From assembly GCF_004341515.1 (NCBI RefSeq), contig NZ_SLZF01000007.1, forward strand, positions 372,001 through 436,000: a stretch of DNA of 64,000 bases, given 5' to 3'. Positions 33,745-42,600 of this stretch are shown here, piece by piece (within the stretch, counting starts at the first letter, position 1; each line of letters begins with the position of its first letter). Both the position numbers and the translations under genes were made by a program. The notes below the pieces were generated by a model, which saw nothing but the letters and a program-made list of their open reading frames with translations, was not told where the DNA came from and searched no databases. This DNA comes from Allobosea sp. BK604 (GTDB lineage: Bacteria > Pseudomonadota > Alphaproteobacteria > Rhizobiales > Beijerinckiaceae).

Positions 33745-35406
33745 ATGCGGTCGCCAGGGATGAGCCAGCGCTTCGAGCAGTTCCGGGTCGCATTTCAGGA
33801 GGATGCCTGCCTCGACGCGCTGATGCGTGCGCGGGAAGGCGGCGTCAGCATCACCTGCAAGGCCTGCGGCAAGCCCTCCACTTTTGCGCCCCGGCCGAAG
33901 CTGCGGGCCTATGCCTGCGAACACTGCCATTTTCTGATCTATCCAGCTGCCGGCACGCCGCTGGACAGCCGTCGCACCTCCCTGCAGCTCTGGTTCTTCG
34001 CGATCAAGGCCGTGACCGAGCAGGGCGCCAAGGCGGCAAGCGGCCAGCTGGAGCGCGAGGCAAAACTCTCGGCGCTCGCGGCCCGGCGGATGGTCGATGA
34101 CCTGACGGCGCTCAAGGACAAGGCTGGTGGCGACGGCCCGGCCTGGCTGATGGCCATCGCCAGGCGCGTCGCGGAGCGACAGGAACCGATTGCGGCAGCG
34201 GCTACGGTTGGCGCGAAGGGAAGCAGCCCGACCAAGCCGATCGGCAAGCCGGCTTCGGCGCCGAACGTTCAAGCCGCGCCGCAGGCGCCGACCTCATCCA
34301 GGCGCACCGTGCTGGTGGCGCTCGGCGCCGGCGGCGGTGCGGTGGCCCTCGTGGTCGCTGCCGGCTTCGCCATCGCGACCTTGCGGCCTGAACCCGCGCG
34401 GGAGGATGTGCTGCCGGCCGAGGATGCGCCGGCGCTGCAGGCTGTGGCGCGCCCGACGCTCATCCTCTCCTCGGTCGAGAGCGATCTCGAAGCCGCGCGC
34501 CAGGCGACGCAATTCGCGCTGCGCAACGATCCTTCGCTGGCCAATATCCAGGAGCAGCAGGGCAACGCGCCCGAGGTGCCCGCGATCGCGCCGCCGCCGG
34601 TGCTGCCACCTTCCAACATCATCCTGGTGCCGCCCAAGCTGCCGGCCGGCCCGGGCCCGCTGAAGAGCCAGATCCCGCAGGCCCCTGTCGTTGCCGGCGG
34701 CGATCCCGATCAACTGCTCACCTTCGGGCCGATCCGCATCCGCCGCCATCTCGTCGATATGATCGTGCGTGCCGGCCGGGTCGTCGGTGCCGATCCGACC
34801 TTGCTGATGGCCGTCGCCGACAAGGAATCGGCCTTCTCGACCGCGGTGCAGGCGAAAACCTCATCCGCCACCGGCCTCTATCAGTTCATCGAGCAGACCT
34901 GGCTCGGCGTGATCTACGAGTTCGGCCCCCGCCATGGCCTCGCCAACGAGGCGCGGCTGATCGGCCGGTCCGGCCGGCAGTTCACCATCGCCGACGCCAA
35001 TGAGCGCCAGCGCATCCTCGATCTCAGGCGCGAGCCTTATATTTCGGCGCTGCTGGCGGGGGAGATGCTGAAGCGCGACACGCTGCGCCTGGAGAAGGCG
35101 ATGGGCCGGCACCTGACCGGCGGCGAGATCTACCTGATCCACTTCCTCGGCCCGGATGCGGCCCAGACCTTCATCGAAACCATGGAAGAGACGCCCGGCG
35201 CCAAGGCCGCCGAATTGCTGCCGCGCCCGGCCCAGGCCAACCGGCCGATCTTCTATGCCGATGCCGGCGGTGAGACCAAGACGCTCTCCCTGTCCGAGGT
35301 GCACAAGAAATTCAACGACATGATCAAGGTCCGGCTCGATCGCTATGGCGATGTCCGCAAGCTCTGGGGCGCGCAGGCGGCGCAGCGGCCGGGCGGAACG
35401 AAATAG
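33745..35406 (+). CDS. Membrane lytic transglycosylase with transposase-type zinc ribbon
   Basis: A 553-residue fusion. Residues about 20-120 look like the IS1595-family transposase zinc ribbon and its helical extension: C38-xx-C41 (CKACGK), C58-xx-C61 (CEHC), then YPAAGTPLDSRRTSLQLWFF and LAARRM. There is no DDE nuclease. A basic linker, one membrane segment (about 188-212) and a Pro-rich periplasmic spacer lead to a C-terminal SLT-like lytic transglycosylase domain with catalytic E361 (ADKESAF) and SSATGLYQFIEQTW. So the zinc ribbon is cytosolic and the enzyme periplasmic. It may open peptidoglycan for the adjacent secretion system. Confidence 0.85.
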   Translation: MRSPGMSQRFEQFRVAFQEDACLDALMRAREGGVSITCKACGKPSTFAPRPKLRAYACEHCHFLIYPAAGTPLDSRRTSLQLWFFAIKAVTEQGAKAASGQLEREAKLSALAARRMVDDLTALKDKAGGDGPAWLMAIARRVAERQEPIAAAATVGAKGSSPTKPIGKPASAPNVQAAPQAPTSSRRTVLVALGAGGGAVALVVAAGFAIATLRPEPAREDVLPAEDAPALQAVARPTLILSSVESDLEAARQATQFALRNDPSLANIQEQQGNAPEVPAIAPPPVLPPSNIILVPPKLPAGPGPLKSQIPQAPVVAGGDPDQLLTFGPIRIRRHLVDMIVRAGRVVGADPTLLMAVADKESAFSTAVQAKTSSATGLYQFIEQTWLGVIYEFGPRHGLANEARLIGRSGRQFTIADANERQRILDLRREPYISALLAGEMLKRDTLRLEKAMGRHLTGGEIYLIHFLGPDAAQTFIETMEETPGAKAAELLPRPAQANRPIFYADAGGETKTLSLSEVHKKFNDMIKVRLDRYGDVRKLWGAQAAQRPGGTK

Positions 35407-35450
35407 GCTTTCACCCGCCCCGACCGGGGCGTCTTAAAGGAGGTTCAGGC

Positions 35451-35726
35451 ATGGCTAACCGGTTCGAGCAGGTCGATGAGCCGCAACCCGATGCGATCAC
35501 GCTGAGTCTGGCCCGGCACGAGGGCAAGACCATCGGCAAGATCGCTTGCCCCGCCGACCTGGCCCACGGCCATCTCGACGAAGATTTCGTCAGCGACGAG
35601 ATGGACGCGGTCGATGCCTTCCGGGTCGCGATCAAGCTCGCCAACGAGATCAAGGCACCGATCGTGGTCGAGGATGCCGAGGGCCTCTGGCAGGATCAGT
35701 GGGGTGTGCTCTACCGGGAGAATTGA
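35451..35726 (+). CDS. Small acidic protein of unknown function
   Basis: A 91-residue cytosolic, acidic protein with no signal peptide or membrane segment. A perfect AAGGAGG lies eight bases before the ATG, so it is very probably translated. A conserved-looking centre reads DEMDAVDAFRVAIKLANEIK. I do not recognise a family. It ends the rightward gene set; beyond it lie repeat sequences and the converging ppkA. Confidence 0.75.
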   Translation: MANRFEQVDEPQPDAITLSLARHEGKTIGKIACPADLAHGHLDEDFVSDEMDAVDAFRVAIKLANEIKAPIVVEDAEGLWQDQWGVLYREN

Positions 35727-35759
35727 GGCGTCTCGTCTTTGCGAGCAGCCGGGTCTTGG

Positions 35760-35878
35760 CGAGCACCCGGGTCTTGCCTTTGGCAAGCCCGGGTACAGGC
35801 TCCGCGAAGCAATCCCGGGGCGGCCGGGCACCCGCCCCCCTGGATTGCGTCGTCGGCTGCGCCTCCTCGCAATGACGG
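35760..35878. repeat. Degenerate repeat region between convergent genes
   Basis: The 160-bp gap between the small gene and ppkA is filled with repeat-like sequence. Two CCGGGTCTTG units start it, followed by CGAAGCAATCCCGGGG and then CCTGGATTGC ... CTCGCAATGACGG. The last two parts are the arms of the element at 12622-12705, here imperfect. It can fold into hairpins that end the converging transcripts. Confidence 0.65.
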
Positions 35879-35886
35879 TCAAGCCG

Positions 35887-38166
35887 TCACTCGATCCGGA
35901 AATACTTCACGCCGAGCCCGAGCTTGCCGTCGAGCCGGGCGATGTCGCGCGAGAGATTGGCGAAGAACTCCGTCGCCGGCGCAGGATTGGGGCCCGATAG
36001 CGTCGGCAGCGGCGCCGGGCTGACCAGCGCGAGCACGGTCTGCGGCTTGGCCCCGGTGCCCGTCGCCTCAAGCTTCAGCCCGAAATTCGCCTTGCCGCCC
36101 TCGCGCTTCAGGAAGCTCGCGAGATTGTAGACCATCCCGTCGTCGCCGATCAGGACGACGTCGAGATTCTGCTTGCCGTCGGTCTCGACCGAGCCGCTCA
36201 GCACGTCGCCGCTCTTCATCGTGAAGGCGCCGATCTGGAGCCTGGGATTGCGGTCGATCCGGCTGCCGAGCTGGCGCAGGAAATCGACCATCGGGCATTG
36301 CGCCGCCGTGACCGGGCGCAGGCTGATCTGCGCTTCGAAGCCCTGCGCCTGCTTGAAGGCGGTGTCGAAGGTGACGAAGGGCTCGGCCCCGCTGCCAAAG
36401 CCTTCGAGATCGGCCTTTTGCGCGGCGACGTCAGTCGGCCACAGGAAGAAGCAGGGCCCGCCATCATAGCTGCTGATATAGCGCTCGATGCGCTCGGCCG
36501 GCGTGCGCGGCTCGGGATCGATCCTCGGCGGCGGCGGAGCTTCGGTGTTCGAGGCCTGCTTGGTGCCGGGCTTGTCGCCGGTGACGGGGGGCGGTGTGAC
36601 CGGGGGCTTTTCGCCCGCAGTGTTGCCGGCCGTCGAGCTGGGGCCTGTCACGACCGGTGGCGGCGTGACAGGGGGCGGCATGACCGGCGGCTTCTCGCCC
36701 GCGCCAGCGGTCGAGCCCGGGCCGGTCAGCACCGGGGGCGGCGTGACCGGAGGCTTTGCGGAGCTTGCTCCCGCGCTAGGCCCCGGACCGGTCGCGACGG
36801 GCGGCGGGGTTACAGGCGGCGTGACAGGAGGCTTTGCGGAGCTTGCTCCTGCGCCGGGCCCCGGGCCGGTCGCGATCGGCGGCGGGGTTACGGGCGGCGC
36901 GACTGGCGGTGCGCTCTGAAATCCGCCCTTCGGCTGTTCCGTCTCGGTCCTCACCGCGACTTGTGTGTTGGATGACCCGGGGGAGCTGGGCTCCTGCTGG
37001 CTCTGCTGCTGGGTCGAGGCCGGCTTCTGCCCGCTCTCGGTCAGTGGCGGCGGGCCGGAGGAGGCCTGGCCGCTCGCTGCGGCGGATTGCGAGGCGGGCG
37101 TGCCGCCGCCCACGCTGGTGCCGCCCCCGCCGCTATCTGCGCCGGTCAGCATGGGCGGCTCCTTGCCGCCACCGCCCGCCACCGTCTCGGGCTGCATCAG
37201 CGTCCAGGCATAGAAGCCGCCGCCTGCGAGCAGCAGGAGCGCGCCGAGGCCGGCGACCATCGGCCAAGGCGAACGCCGGGAGGCGGCATTGCCTGTTCCG
37301 GCGGCCGGTCTCGACCCTTTCGGCATCCAGGCCGCGACCTCGGCCATGTCGGCCGGGCGGTCGTCCGGGTTCGGCGCCAGCATGCGCGCCAGCAGCGGCC
37401 GCATGCGGGAATCGACGCCGCTCAGGTCCGGCACGCGCCGGCGCTTCTCCAGCACCAGCATCTGCGTGCCGCCCATGTCGAGCGCCCGGCCGGTGAGCGC
37501 GCCGGCCAGCACCAGGCCGAGGCTGTACATATCGGATTTCGGCGTGACCTCGCCGCCTTCCAGCCCGAGCTGTTCCGGGGAGACATAGTTGTACTTGCCG
37601 GCGAAGCCGCTGCCGATCACCGTGCCTTCACCCATCAGGCTCGATTTGGCGATGCCGAAATCGATGATCTTGGCGCGGGCGACATTGCCACCGGGCAGGA
37701 TGATGTTGTCGGGCGAGACGTCGCGATGGGTGATGCCGATCAGATGTGCCGCATGCAGGCCATTGGCGATGCGCCGGCGCAGGATATCGACCTCCTCGAA
37801 ATCCATCGGCCCCTGTCCGATCCGGTCGGATAGCGCCTGGCCGTCGACGAATTCCATGGCGAGATAGGGGGATTGCGTCGCCGGATCGATGGTGAAGACG
37901 TAATAGCGGACGATCGCCTCGTTATAGAGGTTGTGCAGCGCCGCCGCCTCCTTGCGGAACAGCGTCAGCGCATTCTCGTTCTGCGCCATCTCCGGCCGGA
38001 TCATCTTGATCGCCACGGCGTCGCCGGTCTGGATCGCGCGGCCCTTGTAGACCTCGCCCATGCCGCCGGTCGCGATCAGCCGCTCGATCTCGTAGATGCC
38101 GTTCAGCCTCGTGCCGATCACGATGCCGGAGCGGGGCGCGATCACGGTGCGGTCGGAGTCGCTCAT
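35887..38166 (-). CDS. ppkA: T6SS-associated serine/threonine kinase (PpkA-like)
   Basis: A 759-residue membrane kinase for post-translational control of the T6SS. The kinase domain (about 24-275) has a Gly-rich loop ATGGMGEVYKG, K54, catalytic HRDVSPDN (D149; Ser replaces the usual Lys) and D169-FG. One membrane segment follows at about 301-322. A long periplasmic Pro-rich region (about 330-560) contains imperfect PPVTPPPVATGPG repeats, then a C-terminal domain of about 190 residues. FHA protein TagH is the expected phospho-partner and PppA the opposing phosphatase; pppA overlaps it by four bases. Confidence 0.93.
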   Translation of the reverse strand: MSDSDRTVIAPRSGIVIGTRLNGIYEIERLIATGGMGEVYKGRAIQTGDAVAIKMIRPEMAQNENALTLFRKEAAALHNLYNEAIVRYYVFTIDPATQSPYLAMEFVDGQALSDRIGQGPMDFEEVDILRRRIANGLHAAHLIGITHRDVSPDNIILPGGNVARAKIIDFGIAKSSLMGEGTVIGSGFAGKYNYVSPEQLGLEGGEVTPKSDMYSLGLVLAGALTGRALDMGGTQMLVLEKRRRVPDLSGVDSRMRPLLARMLAPNPDDRPADMAEVAAWMPKGSRPAAGTGNAASRRSPWPMVAGLGALLLLAGGGFYAWTLMQPETVAGGGGKEPPMLTGADSGGGGTSVGGGTPASQSAAASGQASSGPPPLTESGQKPASTQQQSQQEPSSPGSSNTQVAVRTETEQPKGGFQSAPPVAPPVTPPPIATGPGPGAGASSAKPPVTPPVTPPPVATGPGPSAGASSAKPPVTPPPVLTGPGSTAGAGEKPPVMPPPVTPPPVVTGPSSTAGNTAGEKPPVTPPPVTGDKPGTKQASNTEAPPPPRIDPEPRTPAERIERYISSYDGGPCFFLWPTDVAAQKADLEGFGSGAEPFVTFDTAFKQAQGFEAQISLRPVTAAQCPMVDFLRQLGSRIDRNPRLQIGAFTMKSGDVLSGSVETDGKQNLDVVLIGDDGMVYNLASFLKREGGKANFGLKLEATGTGAKPQTVLALVSPAPLPTLSGPNPAPATEFFANLSRDIARLDGKLGLGVKYFRIE

Positions 38167-38951
38167 AGCTTCTCGCTCCTCTTGTTCGGCACCCAGCGCG
38201 TCTTCGTGCCGTCATCGCGCCGGTAACGCACGACGATGACGGTGACGTTGTCGCGCGCGCCGCGCTCCAGCGTCAGCGCGAGCAGAACGTCGCAGGCGGC
38301 CTGTGGAGCGGCATCGCTCACCGCCCGCAGGATTTCCTCGTCCGAGACATGTTCGGTCAGCCCGTCCGAGCACAGCACGAAGATGTCGCCGCTCTCGAGC
38401 TCGCCATTGTTGAGATCGAGCTCGGGCAGGTCATGGACGCCGATCGCATGGGTGATGATGTGCCGGCGCGGCGAGTGCTTCGCCTCGTCCGGCGTCAGCA
38501 CGCCCTTGTCGACCAGGTCCTGCACTTCGGTATGGTCGTGCGAGACCTGCAGGATGCGGCCGCCACGCACGAGATAGATCCGGCTGTCGCCCGACCAGAT
38601 GCAGGCGAAGTGGCGCTCGTGCACGATCAGCGCCGCCAGCGTCGAGCCCATTGGCGCGCCGCCCTTCTGCGCGATGATCCCGCGCAGCTCCGCATTCGCC
38701 TTGAGCACGCCGCCTTCCAGCCGCGCCAGCAGGTCGGGCGCGGAGCTGGCAGTGCCGATGCCCTCCAGCGCCGCCGCCACGGTCGCGCTGGCGAGCGCGC
38801 CGTTCTCGTGCCCGCCCATGCCGTCGGCGACGGCCCAGAGGCCGAATTCCGGCCGCGTCACCAGATGGTCCTCATTGGCCTTGCGGACCCGGCCGGGATG
38901 GCTGATCGCCCCGGTCTCGAACGCTGGCGTGGTGGTGCTGACATCGTTCAT
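38163..38951 (-). CDS. pppA: T6SS-associated PP2C-family protein phosphatase (PppA-like)
   Basis: A 262-residue Ser/Thr phosphatase of the PPM/PP2C family. The metal-binding aspartates are in RKANEDHL, VADGMGGHENG, SDGLTEHVSD and RDNVTVIVV. It should reverse PpkA phosphorylation of TagH and so turn T6SS firing down, as in Pseudomonas. ATG 38951 is preferred over GTG 38957. It lies between tagF and ppkA in the tssK-to-ppkA operon and overlaps ppkA by four bases (ATGA). Confidence 0.94.
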   Translation of the reverse strand: MNDVSTTTPAFETGAISHPGRVRKANEDHLVTRPEFGLWAVADGMGGHENGALASATVAAALEGIGTASSAPDLLARLEGGVLKANAELRGIIAQKGGAPMGSTLAALIVHERHFACIWSGDSRIYLVRGGRILQVSHDHTEVQDLVDKGVLTPDEAKHSPRRHIITHAIGVHDLPELDLNNGELESGDIFVLCSDGLTEHVSDEEILRAVSDAAPQAACDVLLALTLERGARDNVTVIVVRYRRDDGTKTRWVPNKRSEKL

Positions 38952-38962
38952 GAGCACGGACC

Positions 38963-39652
38963 CTACTTGAGGAACGCGTCGAAGCGGCCGGTCAAAAGCC
39001 CGCTGAACAGATAGGGATTAGGCAGCGCCTGGCCGACAAGGGCAAGCGGTTCGAAATGCTCGCCACCGATCGTCCAGAAGTAGCTCGCATGCGCATAGGA
39101 GCGCGCATGGTCCTCCAGGCGCAAGGCGGTGAGACGTTCGGGAAAGCCGGAGGAGGTGAGCGCGCTGACGATGGTGCCGTCCGAGAGCCGCACCATGTCC
39201 TTGGGCGGCGTGGCCTTGACCTGATCGTTGGGCGCGGGCAGCGCCGCGAGCCTTTGCGTCACCGCCGCATAGGTCGCGTCGGGTTCGAGCGCCTGCAGCA
39301 GGAAATCCTCCGCCTGCGCGTACCAGGCATCCTGCGGATCGAGCTCGGGCGCGGGGATGGCGCCGCCGGTCCCGGCGAGCGCGAAGACCGTGAGCGGGAA
39401 ATAGCGGCCGACTCCGTCGACCGAGGGCATGAAGGCGCCTGCGACCGTGCTGCCGCAATAGGCGGAGCCCAGCCAGAAACGCCAGATCGGCGCATTCAGG
39501 AACGCGTCCTGCCAGCCGGCGCCGAGTTCGAGCCGGCTGGCGCTCAGGCCGCCCTGCAGCCAGGGCTCATAGGCCTTGAGGAAGGCGCCGGGAGCGTTGA
39601 CGGCGATGAAATCGCGCTTGTCCGGAAGCTTGCCGAACAGCCCGCAGCTCAT
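38963..39652 (-). CDS. tagF: Type VI secretion-associated protein TagF
   Basis: A 229-residue TagF-family protein (MSCGLFGKLPDKRDFIAVNAP and WRFWLGSAYCG are diagnostic). TagF represses T6SS assembly, in part by holding the Fha protein, independently of phosphorylation. Here it is a separate gene, whereas in some bacteria, such as Agrobacterium, it is fused to PppA; pppA follows immediately. It starts one base after the tssM stop codon. Confidence 0.92.
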   Translation of the reverse strand: MSCGLFGKLPDKRDFIAVNAPGAFLKAYEPWLQGGLSASRLELGAGWQDAFLNAPIWRFWLGSAYCGSTVAGAFMPSVDGVGRYFPLTVFALAGTGGAIPAPELDPQDAWYAQAEDFLLQALEPDATYAAVTQRLAALPAPNDQVKATPPKDMVRLSDGTIVSALTSSGFPERLTALRLEDHARSYAHASYFWTIGGEHFEPLALVGQALPNPYLFSGLLTGRFDAFLK

Positions 39653-39653
39653 C

Positions 39654-42600
39654 TCAGATCCCCGAAGGGCAGCGGATCTCCCGCAAGGCCGGCAGCACGA
39701 GCGGGTTCTTCAGCGAGCCGACGCCGAACTGATAGGCGACCTGCCGCCCGCCGCCCGTCAGCGTCAGCACGACATTGTCGCCCTGCTTGAGCGCCGAGCC
39801 GGCATCGAGCAGGCGGAAGAAGGACCAGACGCCGTCGCGCTCGAACAGCTTCGCTTCGCCCTGCGGCTGCGACGACGAGCCGCCGGAGAAGAAGCCGCCG
39901 CCGAACAGCCCGCCGGCATTGTTGCTGGCGCCGCCGAGGGTCAGCGTCACCGCGGTGCGCCCGACTCCGGCGCCCGGCCACATCACCGGGGTCGGGGTGT
40001 TGACGCCCTGCTGGCTCATCACGCTGAAGCCGTTGATCTCAAGCTTGGCGCTGGCTGCGTCGGAGGAGAGCGCGGTCGGCATCACGATCATCTGGAACGA
40101 GGGCAGGTTGCCGCCGGTCGGGAAGAAGGCGTCCCTGATCTCGCCGGCGCGCTGGAACTCGCGCAACGTCGTCGGCGAGAGCGCCCGGGCGACGCGGCTG
40201 TCGACCCGCCAGCTCCACTGCTCCTTGGAGCTGTCGACATAGGGTTCGAGCCGCTCCTTGTAGAACTTGTCCATGATGCCGCCGGGCGCGAACAGCCGGG
40301 CGAAATCGGCCAGCGGCACGTCACGCGCGCTCGCCTTCACGAAGGGGTAGCGGTTGGTGACGATGTCGGCGCAGACGCGCGAGACCTGGTCGCCAAGCGC
40401 CTGGCGCAGCAACGCGACCGTCGCGCCCGTCGCGTCGCCCTCGAAATCATTGACCGCCTGGACGATCATGCCGTCGAACGGCGCCGGATAGCGCGAGGAG
40501 TTCGCGCGCAGGGACGCGATCAGCGGCACCAGCGCGGCGTTCGCGGCGGCCGATTGCGCCGGGGTCGTCGCGGCGATGGCGAGGTTCTGGTTGATCTCGG
40601 CGAAGATCTGCAGGAGCTGGTCGACCGGCCGGCGGCCGAGATCGCCATCGACCAGCACATGGTACTGCTTGAATTGGCTCTCGATATTGGCGCCGAGCGC
40701 CTCGTTGCCGCCGCTGGCGAGGATCCGGTCGACGCCGGGCGCTGCCAGCGGCAGGTTGGCCCCGAGCCGCCCGAGCGCATCGCTCGCCCGCTTGTCCAGC
40801 GCTTCCGCCGCGGCCTGGCCGGCCTTCGCGGCGGCGGCCTTCGCGCTTGGCCGTTCCTTGGTGAGTTGCGTCTCGTCGCGCACCGATTCCAGCAATTGCT
40901 TAAACGGCGAGGTCGGCGCCGCGATGGCACTGAGCGCGACATATTTCGGCTTGTCGGCATTGAGCGGGCGCAGCTTCAGCCGGCGGAGCGTCTTCTGCCA
41001 GGTGGCGGTGAAGTCGCGGGCGTAGAGTTTCAGCAGGTCCTGGAACAGGGTCGCATATTGCGCGGTGATCGCCGCCTGGTCGACATTGTCGCCGAGAACC
41101 CAGCGCTCCTTCTCGATCCGCTCGCCGATATCGCCGAGCCGGTCGACGAAGGCGTTCTGGAAGCCGCCATAGGTGTAGAAATAGGGCACGCGGATCGCAT
41201 CGAGATCCTCGCCGCCGACACCTTCGAAGGCGAGCCGGACATCCGAGCCACCGCGCTGCGACGCTACCCAGTCGCGTTGCTCGCCGCGCGCCTGGGTGCG
41301 CAGCATCTCATAGGCGCGCTCGGCGATGCTCATCCGGCGCAAGGTGCGCTGGCAATTCTCGATCAGCGACTGGTTGAGCTTGACGATCGGCTCGCGGTCG
41401 CCCTCGTCGAGATCGAGCATGGCGACGAGATGCTCCTCCAGGGCCTCGCGCCCCTTGGCATTGGCCGCGCCCGGGAACAGGTTCTCGGCCCAGTCGAGCC
41501 GCATCCAGGAGATCACCAGGTCGCGGTCGAGCTTCGCCTGGCCGCCGACCATCAGGTAGACCTTGAGCGCCTCGTAGACGAAGCCGGGATTGTTGATATT
41601 GGCCTCGAGCTGCTCTTCCAGCCGGAAGATGATGCGCGCGCGCAGCATGCGCTCCAGCGCTTCCTGGTAGCTGACCAAGGTCGCGGCTTCGAGCCGTTCG
41701 CGCTGGCTGAGTCCGAAGGTCGCCGTCACCGGCGTCGGCTCGTCCTTGACCGCATAGCCGGCCGGCATGTGCCTGAGCTTGTGCAGCAGCGGCAGGATGC
41801 GGCTGAAATTGCGGTCGGAAATCGTCGTCTCCTGCAGCACCGGCGCGGCGCTCGTCCGATAATCGGCGAGCCCGTAATTGGTCGCGGTGATCAGGTCGCT
41901 ATTGCGCGAATAGCTCATCCACCACAGTCCGGCGGCCGTCAGGGCCGCGAGCGCGATTGCGGTGAAGCCGGCGACGCGCAGCAGCGTGCTGCGCCTGGCG
42001 GCGCCGAGATCGGTCGAGACCCAGCCGGATTCGCCGATGATGACCTTCTGGATCAGATCGGTGAGGAAATAGCTCTTGCCGCGCCCGGAATAGGCGCCGG
42101 CCGCCGCATGGTCGCTGCCGAAATTGCGCGAGAGCGCGCCGATCAGCTGATCGATCGGCGTGCCTTCCTGCGTACCGGAGGTGAAGTAGAAGCCGCGTAG
42201 CGTCGCGTTGGCGTGATAGCGCGTCGGCTCGAAGACACGGCCGAGGAAATCGACGATCTTCGGCCGCAGCGCTGCCATCTGGCTGGGCAGGCCGAAGAGC
42301 AGGGCCCGGGCATTCGGATTGTGCTCGTCCTGCAGCCGATCGGGCAGGCGCTCGTTGAGCCGCTCGATCAGCGCATCATATTCCGGCGGCACGTCGCCGA
42401 TCATGTTGCGCGTCTTGTCGAGCGTCTGGAAGGTATGGCCCCAGACCATGCGCCGTTGCGGCTCGGTCAGGTTGCCGAAGAACTCGTTGAAGCCGGCGAT
42501 CAGGTCGGCCTTGGTGAAGATCGCGTAGACCGGGAAATCGACCTTGAGCCGCTCGTTCAGCTCGAGCAGGCGGCTGCGGATCGCGTCTGCATGGTCCGCG

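Noticed and set aside
33745..34140. Transposase remnant or insertion sequence, from the IS1595-type zinc ribbon
   Set aside because: The ribbon is in frame with a full membrane-anchored transglycosylase. No nuclease domain, terminal repeats or target duplication are seen, so it is part of the gene.
35760..35878. CRISPR-like repeats
   Set aside because: Only two short CCGGGTCTTG units occur, without regular spacers; the region is explained by a decayed palindromic repeat.
39576..42200. Long open frame antisense to tssM
   Set aside because: Complementary to a clear TssM with Walker motifs; no start signals and no recognisable domain.
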